Below, in pieces: positions 34,618 to 44,482 of a DNA stretch of 64,000 nt. The DNA comes from Flexithrix dorotheae DSM 6795 (GTDB lineage: Bacteria; Bacteroidota; Bacteroidia; Cytophagales; Flammeovirgaceae), in assembly GCF_000379765.1 (NCBI RefSeq), contig NZ_KB903430.1, positions 778,945 to 842,944 of the forward strand, read 5' to 3'. Made by a program: the position numbers and the translations under genes. Every line of letters starts with the position of its first letter. The stretch's first letter is position 1. The notes beneath the pieces are model-generated. The model did no database searches. It was not told where the DNA came from and saw nothing but the letters and a program-made list of their open reading frames with translations.

Positions 34618-35652
34618 ATGGAGAAAAACACAATTTTAGTAACCGGAGGATGTGGATACATTGGCTCACACACCATTATTGAAATCCTTAGAAACACAGA
34701 GTTTAAGGTAATATCTGTTGATAACTGCCTCAATTCCTCACCTGATACCATGGAAAGGATTGAAAAAATCACAGGTGTAAAAGTGAAAAATTATAATGTT
34801 GACCTTACAGATAAAAAGGCAACTTTAAAGATTTTCGAAGAAAATCAGGACATCCTTGGAGTTATTCATTTCGCAGCCCTGAAAGCTGTGGGAGAATCAG
34901 TTCAGAAACCCATGTGGTATTATGAAAATAACATGAATTCCCTGCTCAGCATTCTAAATGCCTGCCAACGAAACGAGGTAAATAATTTTATTTTCTCTTC
35001 TTCATGTTCCCTTTATGGAAATGTGGCTCAACTTCCCGTAGACGAAAATACGCCTTTGAGCAAAACTGAATCTCCTTACGCCCATACCAAAAAGATAGGT
35101 GAAGAAATTATTGAAAACATTATTCATGTGAATAATATAAATGCCATTGCTCTTCGGTATTTTAATCCTGTAGGAGCTGATAAAACAGGATTAATTGGAG
35201 AAAATCCGATCAATAAGCCCAGCAACCTGGTTCCTGTTATTACTCAAACAGCAGTGGGAATTATTCCAAAACTCACTGTATTTGGAGATGATTATAACAC
35301 CAGAGATGGCTCTTGTATTAGAGATTATATCCATGTAACTGATATTGCCGATGCGCATATCAAAGCCCTTCAATACTTGAAAGACGGGAAAAATACGGAT
35401 AAATTTGAGATATTTAATCTGGGTACGGGTGATGGTGTGACTGTTTTGGAAGTGATAAAAGCTTTTGAAAAAGTAACTGGGCAGAAATTAAACTATGAAT
35501 TAGGACCGAAAAGACCTGGAGATGTGGAAGCCATTTATAGTAACAGTGGAAAAGCAGAGAAACACTTGGGTTGGAAAACTAAAATTGGTCTTGATGAAAT
35601 GATGGCGAGTGCATGGAAATGGCAACAAACTTTGGAAAAGGAGAAAAGTTAA
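34618..35652 (+). CDS. galE: UDP-glucose 4-epimerase
   Basis: The 344-residue extended short-chain dehydrogenase has the NAD motif VTGGCGYIGSHT near the N-terminus, the catalytic YAHTKKIGEEI (YxxxK), and family segments ALRYFNPVGAD and DGSCIRDYIHVTDIADAHI. It interconverts UDP-glucose and UDP-galactose, feeding polysaccharide synthesis or galactose use. It is convergent with the aminotransferase gene downstream. Confidence 0.95.
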   Translation: MEKNTILVTGGCGYIGSHTIIEILRNTEFKVISVDNCLNSSPDTMERIEKITGVKVKNYNVDLTDKKATLKIFEENQDILGVIHFAALKAVGESVQKPMWYYENNMNSLLSILNACQRNEVNNFIFSSSCSLYGNVAQLPVDENTPLSKTESPYAHTKKIGEEIIENIIHVNNINAIALRYFNPVGADKTGLIGENPINKPSNLVPVITQTAVGIIPKLTVFGDDYNTRDGSCIRDYIHVTDIADAHIKALQYLKDGKNTDKFEIFNLGTGDGVTVLEVIKAFEKVTGQKLNYELGPKRPGDVEAIYSNSGKAEKHLGWKTKIGLDEMMASAWKWQQTLEKEKS

Positions 35653-35745
35653 ACAATAGTACTTTTTTTTGAGGAATATATTCCCCTTTTATCAGGGTTT
35701 TAAGACAAATCAATGCTTAGGCCATTTCGATTTGCCTTAAAGTTT

Positions 35746-36864
35746 TCAATTTTCTTTAAAAAATCGCCAGATAATTTCTATAATATAATCCTGTTCTGAT
35801 CTTTTCAAACCAGGATATACAGGGAGACTTAATTCAGTATTGGCAATTTCTTCAGTAATGGGGAAGTTGCCTTTTTTATATCCAAGGTTAGCATAGGCTT
35901 TTTGTAAGTGTGGTGGGATGGGGTAATGGATTAAAGTTTGAATGCCATGCTTTCCCATAAACTGCTGTAATTCATTTCTTCGGGGAGTTTGAATTGCAAA
36001 GACATGATGAACACTTTTCTGTAAGGTGGATTCCCAAATTACATTCAAGTCACTTATTTCTGAAAGTCCCTCCCGATAAATATTGGCCATATGGAGTCTT
36101 TCCTCATTCCATTTCTCCAAATATTTTAATTTCACTAATAAAACTGCAGCCTGCATCTCGTCCATTCGGGAATTTACGCCTACCTCATCATGCACATACT
36201 TTTCACTCGACCCGTAATTCCTTAACCGGACAACTTTTTCATAAATTTCCTGAGAATTGGTAGTAATTGCCCCGGCATCTCCAAAGGCTCCCAGGTTTTT
36301 AATGGGGTAAAAACTAGTGGCATTTACATCTCCAAAACTACCGGTTTTTCTCCCATTATAAGTTCCGCCTACCGTCTGTGCATTATCTTCTATTATCTTT
36401 AAATTATTCCTTTTTGCCACTGCCATAATTTCATCCATTTTGCATGGATTTCCATATAAATGCACTGGAATAATCGCTTTAGTTTTTCCCGTAATGGATT
36501 TTTCTATCAGATAAGGATTAATATTGCCCGTTTCAGAATCCACATCTACAGGAACAGGCTTTGCACCTGTCTGGGAAACAGCCATGAAGGTGGCTATAAA
36601 AGTATGGGCAGGAACGATTACTTCATCTCCTTTTCCAATTTCCAAAGCTAATAGGGAAAGTAATAAAGCATCCATACCATTTCCGACACCCAAAGCAAAT
36701 TTGGTTTCCGAAAATTCGGCAAATTTCTGTTCAAATTCAAATAGTCTTTCCCCAAGAATATACCAGTTGGAATCAATCACTTTTCCTATTTCTTCCCTGA
36801 TCTCCTCTTTGCAATCCAAATGCATTTTATCAAAAGAAAAAAAAGGAATATTCATGGGTTTCAA
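35746..36864 (-). CDS. DegT/DnrJ/EryC1-family sugar aminotransferase
   Basis: The 372-residue PLP enzyme shows the DegT pattern: GVGNGMDALLLSLLAL, PVHLYGNPCKMDEIMAVA, EDNAQTVGGTYNGRKTG, and the PLP lysine in FYPIKNLGAFGDAGAI. Members transaminate keto-sugar nucleotides in O-antigen, capsule or glycan synthesis. The exact nucleotide sugar is unknown. A second Met at residue 4 (36855) is an equally good start. With galE nearby it hints at surface polysaccharide supply. Confidence 0.92.
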   Translation of the reverse strand: MKPMNIPFFSFDKMHLDCKEEIREEIGKVIDSNWYILGERLFEFEQKFAEFSETKFALGVGNGMDALLLSLLALEIGKGDEVIVPAHTFIATFMAVSQTGAKPVPVDVDSETGNINPYLIEKSITGKTKAIIPVHLYGNPCKMDEIMAVAKRNNLKIIEDNAQTVGGTYNGRKTGSFGDVNATSFYPIKNLGAFGDAGAITTNSQEIYEKVVRLRNYGSSEKYVHDEVGVNSRMDEMQAAVLLVKLKYLEKWNEERLHMANIYREGLSEISDLNVIWESTLQKSVHHVFAIQTPRRNELQQFMGKHGIQTLIHYPIPPHLQKAYANLGYKKGNFPITEEIANTELSLPVYPGLKRSEQDYIIEIIWRFFKEN

Positions 36865-37040
36865 TAAAAAATTCAGCTTTAAAAGTTGCAGGCAAAAACA
36901 TTAAACACACAACAAATCTAAGTTTTTAGCAAGAAATACAATCAGAATTAATTAAATTAATGGAAAATCATCCTTAAACTCCGATTTTTTAATTTTTACT
37001 ATCTGTCTGTCTCTTCATTCTACGCATTAGAAATTATCAG

Positions 37041-38165
37041 ATGATGGGAAAATTCTATTTTATAAAAAATATACAAGGAAGTTTATATTTTCTTTTACTC
37101 TTATTCATTACTCCTTCAATGGCGCAGCAAGCCCCCCTCCACGGAGCAGAAGCTACTCCTTTGCAGACTAAAATCATATTGGAAAATATCAGCGATTTTC
37201 CCGCTAAAACCGAACTTTGCATAGCTACAATTAAAGAAGATTCTGTGAATTTTATAGGATTGAAGCTGGAAAATGACACCATAATTTACTGCCAAAACAA
37301 GAATTACCTTTTTGAAATCGGAGCGATTACAAAAGTGTTTACCTCTACACTTTTTGCCAGCCTGGTCATTGGGGGCGTGGTAAAGCTGGAAGATTCCATT
37401 ACCCAATACCTGGACTTCTCCCCCAAACAAACACAAAAAGGGGGAAAAGAAATTACCTTCCTTTCTCTGGCTAATCATACTTCAGGATTGCCCAACCATC
37501 CTCCAAATTTAGTAAAATTACCCTATTACAAAATTGAAGATCCATATGCAGTTTTTGGCAAAACCCAGCTGGAAGATTATTTAAAACATAAAATGAAATT
37601 GAAATTTCCACCAGGAGAAAAATATGAATACTCAAACCTGGGCGTGGGAATTTTAGGGTATTTGCTCGCAAAAAGCACCGGGAAGTCATACAAGAGAATG
37701 ATGGAGGAGGAAATATTTGCCATCTACCACATGCCAAATTCAGCCCTTGGAGAGAAATACTATTCCGGGAAACTGGCAAAAGGGCGGGACAAAAAAGGTT
37801 TTATTGTTCCCCCAGCCCATTTCAACGCCATGTTGGCCTCAGGGGGAATATTGTCCACCGCTGAAGATCTGTCCAATTTTGTATTAGCAAATTTTTCCCA
37901 CGACTATGTGCTGGATTTTCAGAGGACAAAAACGTTCAGTATTTCCAAAGAAATGGATGTAGCACTTGGCTGGCATATAATGAAAAGTGGCAATGAAAGG
38001 GAATGGTATTGGCATAATGGGGCTACTGCAGGTTATAAAGCCGCCATGTTAATGGATGTGGAAAACCAAAAAGGTGTAATTATACTATCTAATATTTCGG
38101 GTTTTAACCCAATTATGGAAAAAATTGATTTGCTTACTCTGGAATTAATGGAATCCTTATATTGA
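37041..38165 (+). CDS. Serine-hydrolase-like protein of the class C beta-lactamase fold, catalytic serine replaced
   Basis: A signal peptide (to about residue 29, SMAQQ) precedes a beta-lactamase/AmpH-like domain of 374 residues in all. The fold landmarks are present: YEYSNLGVGILGYLL (the Y-x-N motif) and WHNGATAGYKA (the KTG-equivalent). The SxxK motif reads GAITK: codon 95 is gcg (37323-37325), alanine instead of the nucleophilic serine, while Lys98 is kept. The protein should therefore be unable to form an acyl-enzyme, unless the call of the motif is wrong. A non-catalytic binding role is inferred. It ends 9 bp inside the convergent CBM9-like gene. Confidence 0.8.
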   Translation: MMGKFYFIKNIQGSLYFLLLLFITPSMAQQAPLHGAEATPLQTKIILENISDFPAKTELCIATIKEDSVNFIGLKLENDTIIYCQNKNYLFEIGAITKVFTSTLFASLVIGGVVKLEDSITQYLDFSPKQTQKGGKEITFLSLANHTSGLPNHPPNLVKLPYYKIEDPYAVFGKTQLEDYLKHKMKLKFPPGEKYEYSNLGVGILGYLLAKSTGKSYKRMMEEEIFAIYHMPNSALGEKYYSGKLAKGRDKKGFIVPPAHFNAMLASGGILSTAEDLSNFVLANFSHDYVLDFQRTKTFSISKEMDVALGWHIMKSGNEREWYWHNGATAGYKAAMLMDVENQKGVIILSNISGFNPIMEKIDLLTLELMESLY

Positions 38166-38810
38166 ATAACCATGCAACTTTAATATGCCAAAGGAAGTGG
38201 GGACATGGAAATCCGGTTCCGAAGTTTGAGGGTCAACCCAGCTTATCCATTCCATTACAGATTCCGGCTCTTTTATCTCTAAGCACCGACCTCTAAAAAG
38301 CCCTGCTTTTAATTTCCCATCCTCCAAAAGACCAAGTTTTTTCAAAGAAGCCATCGATATACTCCCGGCAACCTCATAGCCATCTGATTTTATTTTCCCA
38401 GCCACATTCAGGTTATTTTTACCAGGCCAGCCCCAGGCAAAATCAAAATCTCTGTAGAAATCCCCTATATAATCCAATACTTTGCTTTCCGGATCCATTT
38501 CCAAACAATAATAGGGTTTCATCTGATCATCCCGTTTAAAAAAAATCTCTACCCGATCTGAATAAATCACCTCCATTTTATCAGAACTGGTATTCTTCAC
38601 CAAAATGTTGTGGTCTTTCACCAAAAAATGAAAATAAAACCTTTCTTCATCCCAAAGGGCCCGGAATTCTATTTTTGGAGGTTGCCCTGATTGCCAGGGA
38701 TAAATAAACTCACTTAGGATTTCAGCTTTTTCCCACGATAAATGATTCAATTCTCCAGTGGTTCCGGATTCATTTTTTTTAACTAAATAAATCTTTTCTT
38801 TCTCTTTCAT
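38157..38810 (-). CDS. CBM9-like carbohydrate-binding protein without signal peptide
   Basis: The 217-residue beta protein has the family 9-like carbohydrate-binding pattern: FRALWDEERFYFHFLVKD, YSDRVEIFFKRDD, and YEVAGSISMASLKKLGL late in the domain. These proteins bind sugars or act as sugar-binding subunits. No hydrophobic leader is seen (MKEKEKIYLVKKNESG), so it appears cytoplasmic, which is odd for a CBM9-type protein. The stop overlaps the convergent beta-lactamase-like gene by 9 bp. Confidence 0.75.
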   Translation of the reverse strand: MKEKEKIYLVKKNESGTTGELNHLSWEKAEILSEFIYPWQSGQPPKIEFRALWDEERFYFHFLVKDHNILVKNTSSDKMEVIYSDRVEIFFKRDDQMKPYYCLEMDPESKVLDYIGDFYRDFDFAWGWPGKNNLNVAGKIKSDGYEVAGSISMASLKKLGLLEDGKLKAGLFRGRCLEIKEPESVMEWISWVDPQTSEPDFHVPTSFGILKLHGYSI

Positions 38811-39082
38811 TTTTTTATCGAACAGATGTGGAGCAGGTAATTAAAAAGAAGAATTAACAATTGTTAACCGTATAAACAGCGTAATCATCAGGGAAATAAT
38901 ACAATTTAAAACTTCCTGGTTTTCACCTCCACCATTCTTAAAGAAGGGGAAACAATAAATATTTGATATTTCATTAATCCAACAAAAGTAGAGAAGTTAA
39001 CCGAAAAGCAATAAAAATTACATCAGTAGTTATCCTGATGCAAATGCAGGTAATCCTCCAGCCAACCAGCCGTTTAGAGGAC

Positions 39083-39358
39083 ATGAAAAAACAACTACTC
39101 TTTTTTTTATTTAGTCTGGGAATGTTTTGTGGCAGTTACCTTGTGGGTTACAAAAACGGTCAGATCGACCACATTGAAAGCAAGCAGGCTATATTTAATA
39201 TCTGCGAAGAAGAATGTTATCAGGAACTCTCCGTAAGGAAAGTGATCTCTCATAGATTTCCAGCTCCATACAATTATTACCTGGTGAAGTTTATTACCGA
39301 TTGTAAAAATATTGGAAAGGAAAAGCCTGCTAAAACCTTAAGCGCACAGCTGAAATAA
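39083..39358 (+). CDS. Small membrane-anchored protein, unknown function
   Basis: I prefer the ATG at 39083, which gives MKKQLLFFLFSLGMFCGSYLVGY, a typical N-terminal membrane segment; the frame is open 45 bp upstream. The remaining about 65 residues contain CEEECYQEL and an alkaline C-terminus. It ends 3 bp from the convergent TolC-like gene stop. I recognise no family. Confidence 0.5.
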   Translation: MKKQLLFFLFSLGMFCGSYLVGYKNGQIDHIESKQAIFNICEEECYQELSVRKVISHRFPAPYNYYLVKFITDCKNIGKEKPAKTLSAQLK

Positions 39359-39360
39359 AA

Positions 39361-40812
39361 TCACATTCCCAAACCTGCAGCCCAACGCAATGTAGCTTGA
39401 GACTTGGCATATTTGTGTTGCATATCATATAATTTAACTTCAGCCTCAATCAATTTTCCTTCCCGCACATTTACATAAAACACAGAACTTTCCCCATTAA
39501 AAAACTTCTGACGCTCCCCGGAAAGCATTTTTCTATAATTATTCACCATTTGTTCCTGCATCTCCAAAGTTTTTTCCAGGTTTAACATGTCGTTGTAAAC
39601 TACGTATAAATCATTTAGAATTTTCCTTTCCAGTCGAATCCTTTCCAGGTTTGTCTGTTCTATTTTTATCCCTGTTTGTTTCACCTTTGCCCTTTCCTTT
39701 CTCAGAAAAACAGGCATATTAAAAGCCACACCAAATTTATAATCCTCACTAAACCTGGCTGATTCTACAGGCGCTCCACTTCGGCTTAAAAAATTATAAT
39801 TTAGATTAAGTGTTGGTTTAAGCATTTCTTTGGCCAGCTTTTCATCAATACTAAGTCCTTCAATTTTCAGCCTGATCTTCTGGATTTCCGGATGGTTATT
39901 TCTGGCAAACTCGTATAAATCCTCAATAGGAGCTTCGGAAAAAGATTCTGGTAGATTAGGCGTGGGCACGAAAGTATCCGATAATTCCAATGGAACATCT
40001 TCTGGTCCCCAAATATGATTGGACAAAATCAGTCTGGAATTTTGGAGTTCCACTGAGGCATTCTGTAAATCGATTTCCCTTTGTTGCATGGTTATCATGG
40101 CTTCTACTGAATCCAGCCTGGCCAGGTCTCCCTGCCTCACCCTGATTTTAACCGCATTAAACCGGAAAAGAGCCAGTTCGTAACCATTCTGAAATAACCG
40201 GTATTTATGATAACTAAAGTACCAGGACCAATAATCTTTCGCCACTTCCAAAAGTAATTTGTTGATCATTTTCACTTTTTCTGCTTCAGCAAGACTTTCA
40301 AAGATCTCCGCCTGCTTCATTGCAGCCCTTCGCTGATCAATAAATAAACCCTGACCTATAGGGACAGATATTCCGGCAAAAGCCAGACCCTGGCCACTAT
40401 CCGTATCATTCTGTGGATTAAGATACTCGCCTGTATTTTTCTCATATCCGGCTTTTAAATCAATTCCCCCAATCCATACCGGCACTTTTAACTCAGACTT
40501 CCATAAGGCGTAATAATCTTTCCCTTTGAATTGCTTTGTATCATAATCAGAAGACAATTTAGGATCAAAACCTCCTCTGGCTAAACGGATTTGTTGCCGG
40601 GCATTTTCCGATAATAAATCGGCCTGTTTGGCTACAGGATGATAAGTAAGGATTTGGGAAAACAAATCATCAATCTGAAGCACAAGGCTGTCAGGTTCGT
40701 TAAAAGGATTGGCATTTATCTGAAAACCAAAGCTCATGAGGAAAATTCCCAATAGAATCCTGTGACTTACAGCACTAGCCGAAATGGTAAAATTGAATTT
40801 ATGTACAAACAT
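39361..40812 (-). CDS. TolC-family outer-membrane efflux protein
   Basis: I use the ATG at 40812 (483 residues), which begins a signal peptide ending near INANPFNE. The mature protein has two TolC-like repeats of long helices (DDLFSQILTYHPVAKQADLLSENARQ; EKVKMINKLLLEVAKDYWSW; DLYEFARNNHPEIQKIRLKIE). It would form the outer-membrane channel of a type I secretion or efflux system. It is the third gene of an operon with the ABC and HlyD-type genes, 53 bp behind the latter. Confidence 0.9.
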   Translation of the reverse strand: MFVHKFNFTISASAVSHRILLGIFLMSFGFQINANPFNEPDSLVLQIDDLFSQILTYHPVAKQADLLSENARQQIRLARGGFDPKLSSDYDTKQFKGKDYYALWKSELKVPVWIGGIDLKAGYEKNTGEYLNPQNDTDSGQGLAFAGISVPIGQGLFIDQRRAAMKQAEIFESLAEAEKVKMINKLLLEVAKDYWSWYFSYHKYRLFQNGYELALFRFNAVKIRVRQGDLARLDSVEAMITMQQREIDLQNASVELQNSRLILSNHIWGPEDVPLELSDTFVPTPNLPESFSEAPIEDLYEFARNNHPEIQKIRLKIEGLSIDEKLAKEMLKPTLNLNYNFLSRSGAPVESARFSEDYKFGVAFNMPVFLRKERAKVKQTGIKIEQTNLERIRLERKILNDLYVVYNDMLNLEKTLEMQEQMVNNYRKMLSGERQKFFNGESSVFYVNVREGKLIEAEVKLYDMQHKYAKSQATLRWAAGLGM

Positions 40813-40865
40813 TTTAAAAATCACTTTAATCTTTCACGGCATTTCAAATTCAGTTCAGCCATTCA

Positions 40866-42254
40866 TTACAAATATTTCAATGCTTTTTGATCAGCTTCCC
40901 CTTTTTCTGTTCCTTCAGTATATGGGGTAATTGTTGGTGGGAAACCATTCAACTGTCGCCATAATTCATAATAAACAGGCACATCATCCAGCATTACCCA
41001 GCCTCTCACCCCCGAACCTAATCTCAACTGCTCAGGCCATTCCTCATCTCCTTCTATTTTATCTGGCGTAATAAGAACCCTGTATTTTCCTCCTTTACCT
41101 TTGCTATCCACCCGGTCAATCACCTGCACTTTTCCTCCAAAGGTACCCACCGAAACACTAGGCCACCCTGAAAATTGGATTACCGGCCATCCGTCAAACT
41201 GAAGCCGAACATGCCTGTTTTTTTGTAACAGGGGGACGTCCATCGCCTTTACATAAAGTGCTACAGCCAATTCAGGTTCATTTGGCATAATGGTTAATAG
41301 CGCTTCCTGTTCTTTAACTGTTTCCCCAATACCACTTTTCAGGGCTTTCACAATAAAGCCATCTTGTGGTGCCACAATATTATATTGTTGGTTCCTTATG
41401 GTCATATTGGCCAATTCATTTGTTAGTTTAGCAAGGGACGCTTCTGAGTCAGATATCTCGGCCAGTGTGGCACTTTTATCCGATTCGGCTTTGGAAATTT
41501 TATCAAATGCTTCTGCCTCAATGGTACTCAAATTGATCACTTCAATCAGGTAATCATTACGGGAGGCATCCAGTTTATTCTGAGCACTTACCACTTTGGC
41601 CTTGGCTTCCTGCACTTTAATTTGCGCACTCTCCAGTTTGGTAAGGGCTACCAACCCGCTATCATATAAATTCTGATACATACCAACCTGCCTTTGAGCC
41701 ACTCCAACCAAAGTTTTTACCGCCACCAGGTCGTTACTATCCATTTCAATTTTCAATTTCTTCTGGATAATCTTTTTCTCCGTTTGGGAAAGCTTAAGTG
41801 TCAACCCGGCTTTGAGAGCATTAATTTGCCTGTTTAAGGCATCCACTTTTCCCTTCTTATTGTCAATTACTCCCTTTTTAGCATTTACCTGTTCCTGTAG
41901 TCTGGTCAACAATTGGGGATCAAAATACTTATCCTTGATTTCTGCAATTTGGACAAGCGTATCTCCCTTTCCCACAAATTGACCTTCAGAAACTCTCCAG
42001 TCCACAATCCTCCCGGCTATAGCAGTTTCTACGGTTTGAGGTCTGTCTGAAGGGGAAAGAGCTGTAAGTTCTCCCTCCGAGCGGATATTTTGTTGCCAGG
42101 GAAGAAATAAAATGATAAGGGCTAAAAACAACAAAATCCCCAAAGTTCTGGAAAGATTTTTTGTTCCACCAGGTGTTTGAAGCACCTTCATCGAATTCAG
42201 TTTTTGTTGGTAAACCGAATCATCAATTCTTTGTTTTGGTGATAATCTTAGCAT
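40866..42254 (-). CDS. HlyD-family membrane-fusion protein
   Basis: One transmembrane helix near residues 35-50 (LGILLFLALIILFLPW) precedes a periplasmic part of barrel-sandwich, long coiled coil (about 105-290, many KLE/QAK-type heptads) and a second sandwich half (YNIVAPQDGFIVKALKSGIGETV). This is the adaptor that links an inner-membrane ABC protein to a TolC channel. It is the middle gene of the operon; the spacing to the ABC gene is 35 bp. Confidence 0.92.
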   Translation of the reverse strand: MLRLSPKQRIDDSVYQQKLNSMKVLQTPGGTKNLSRTLGILLFLALIILFLPWQQNIRSEGELTALSPSDRPQTVETAIAGRIVDWRVSEGQFVGKGDTLVQIAEIKDKYFDPQLLTRLQEQVNAKKGVIDNKKGKVDALNRQINALKAGLTLKLSQTEKKIIQKKLKIEMDSNDLVAVKTLVGVAQRQVGMYQNLYDSGLVALTKLESAQIKVQEAKAKVVSAQNKLDASRNDYLIEVINLSTIEAEAFDKISKAESDKSATLAEISDSEASLAKLTNELANMTIRNQQYNIVAPQDGFIVKALKSGIGETVKEQEALLTIMPNEPELAVALYVKAMDVPLLQKNRHVRLQFDGWPVIQFSGWPSVSVGTFGGKVQVIDRVDSKGKGGKYRVLITPDKIEGDEEWPEQLRLGSGVRGWVMLDDVPVYYELWRQLNGFPPTITPYTEGTEKGEADQKALKYL

Positions 42255-42289
42255 TTTTTATTTTTTTTGAGATCAATTCATTTTTTGTT

Positions 42290-44482
42290 TTAAATCAGAT
42301 CTTCTTCTTTCGGGTATTCTAATAAATCTTTAAATTCTTTTTTAGCGGCTAAATCCTTATAGGCTCCATCTTTTACAATTAAACCTTCATTTAGGATTAC
42401 TACCCGATTACAACCGGCCAGCATCATAGGATCATTAGATACACACACTAAAGTCCAGGGATTTTTCTTATCCATTAAAAACCCGAGAATTTTGACTCTA
42501 TCACTTTTTTCCAAATCAATAAGTTCATCATTCAGAATCAGTAATTGAGGCTTTTCAGCAATACACCGGGCAAGTATCAGCTTAATAGCCACACTTTTGG
42601 CAAATTTCTTTCCACCGGAAACCATGGAAGTCATGATACCATCAGGTAAACTACTCACCATATCAGCCAGCCCTACATTGTCCAGTGCCCACATCATATC
42701 GTCATAAGTTACCTTCGGATTCCCCATTGAAATATTTTCCAAAATAGACCCTTCAAAAATATCTTCATTAGTCACATTTTTAGCCACTAAATCTCTCATG
42801 CTGTTCACATTAATATCACGTAGTGAGATTCCATTCATCCTGATTCCACCTTCATAGCTTTCCAACAATCCGGTAATCACCTGTGCAAGTGTGTTTTTAC
42901 CTGAACTATTGTACCCGGCAAGACAAATTCTTTCCCCTGCAGCAATCGACAGATTAATATCTTTAATGGCATATTCACTCGATCCAGGATATTTATAACT
43001 CAGATTTTTTATATCCACCTTCATTCCTTTGAACCCACCTTTTGGAAGAACAATTCCCCCTTTTCTTTCTAGCTTCAAATCGGTAACCTGCCCAATTTTT
43101 TCAACTGCAGTTAATACATCATACACCGTTTTTAAGCTAAGAATAAGTTTTTCTACTGCACTTAAAATTAGGATAATCACAATTTCAGTAGCAACAAACT
43201 GACCGAGGGTAATTTGTCTGTCAATTACCAAATAGCTACCAATTATCAGGAGCCCTCCGGTAACAATTGTTTTAAAACCTACTATACTGATAAACTGGGT
43301 CATTAAAACCTGGAAATGCTTCTTTCTGTACTGAAGATAATTATTCACATAACCATCCATTTTTTGCATAGGCAATGAGGTACTTCCGGCAATTTTAAAA
43401 GCATAGAGCGTTCGGGCAACCTCCTCCAGCCAGTGTGCCACTTTATACTTGTATTTTGATTCTATCAGACTTGTTTTCAAGCCCTTAGGGCCTGTAAAAT
43501 AAAATACTAATGTAAGGGTAAGCATCAGGATAATTCCAAAAAGCACAAAGAAGGGGTGATAAAACGAAAGTAGAATAATCCCAAACACAATTTGCAATGC
43601 AGATCCCGTAACATCAATCAGGAGTTTAGGTAACCCTTTCTGAATCGTTAGGATATCGAAAAATCTATTCATCAATTCCGGAGCGTATTCATTGAGGATA
43701 GCCTCTGATCTGATTTTTGGAATCCGGAAACTAAACTCAAAGGCTGCTTTCACAAAAATCCGCCTTTCCAAAACCTCAACCAGAGAATATTGTATTACCT
43801 GAAGCACTCCTGCAATTAAAATTGCAATAATCACAAAACCGATTAACCAGACAATTGAATTAAAAATCACTCCCCCAGAAATCATTTCAATAATTGACTG
43901 AACGCCAATCGGAAGGGCAAGGCTGATCAGGGCAATGATAATTGAATAGAAATATATATATAAAATATCCCTCTTTTCCGCATTTAATAAGTTGAACAAA
44001 CGGGATATCGGTCCGGTCACTTTTTTCAGATGGCTGGAGTCGTCATCGCTCACCATTGGCTCTACCTGATAGGGTAATCCATATGGTATTTTCCCATTCT
44101 CTTCTATAAACCAGATTTTCTCCAGGTATTCCAAATCACACACCTCTTCAGATCCGGTTTTATCAAACATATAACAATTTACCTCCCGCTCCTTTTTTTG
44201 GATCACGACTGGAATTATTTCATCTCGTATTTTGGCAAAAGTGACCAGACTACTAGGAGCCGCCTTTACAAATTCAAGAAAATGTTCCTCCTCAATGGAT
44301 TCGTAAAGTACGGTGAAGTCAATCAGAAACCCTTTTTCATTTACAGCTTCAATAAACTGTTTAGGATTACTCTGATAGTCAATGGTATACTGAGAAAAAC
44401 CAGTTGGCTTAATGAGCTCTGGCTCAGATAATTTGGCTTGCTTTAATCGTTCTAAAACAGCATCTGCCTGTAATGAATTCAT
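42290..44482 (-). CDS. Type I secretion ABC exporter with non-canonical ATPase motifs
   Basis: The 730-residue protein has about 165 N-terminal residues that may be a C39-like domain without its cysteine, a six-helix membrane domain (about 170-450) and a nucleotide-binding domain (about 480-720). The latter is unusual. The P-loop GYNSSGKN has Asn530 where Ser/Thr binds magnesium. The Walker B region reads LLILNDE with Asn651. The Q-loop position is NVTNED. The H-loop has Asn683 (VCVSNDP) instead of His. The signature is SGGKK rather than SGGQ. In canonical exporters these residues are needed for ATP hydrolysis. The protein may be a slow or inactive ATPase or need a partner. It is first in the operon with HlyD and TolC genes. 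Confidence 0.85.
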   Translation of the reverse strand: MNSLQADAVLERLKQAKLSEPELIKPTGFSQYTIDYQSNPKQFIEAVNEKGFLIDFTVLYESIEEEHFLEFVKAAPSSLVTFAKIRDEIIPVVIQKKEREVNCYMFDKTGSEEVCDLEYLEKIWFIEENGKIPYGLPYQVEPMVSDDDSSHLKKVTGPISRLFNLLNAEKRDILYIYFYSIIIALISLALPIGVQSIIEMISGGVIFNSIVWLIGFVIIAILIAGVLQVIQYSLVEVLERRIFVKAAFEFSFRIPKIRSEAILNEYAPELMNRFFDILTIQKGLPKLLIDVTGSALQIVFGIILLSFYHPFFVLFGIILMLTLTLVFYFTGPKGLKTSLIESKYKYKVAHWLEEVARTLYAFKIAGSTSLPMQKMDGYVNNYLQYRKKHFQVLMTQFISIVGFKTIVTGGLLIIGSYLVIDRQITLGQFVATEIVIILILSAVEKLILSLKTVYDVLTAVEKIGQVTDLKLERKGGIVLPKGGFKGMKVDIKNLSYKYPGSSEYAIKDINLSIAAGERICLAGYNSSGKNTLAQVITGLLESYEGGIRMNGISLRDINVNSMRDLVAKNVTNEDIFEGSILENISMGNPKVTYDDMMWALDNVGLADMVSSLPDGIMTSMVSGGKKFAKSVAIKLILARCIAEKPQLLILNDELIDLEKSDRVKILGFLMDKKNPWTLVCVSNDPMMLAGCNRVVILNEGLIVKDGAYKDLAAKKEFKDLLEYPKEEDLI

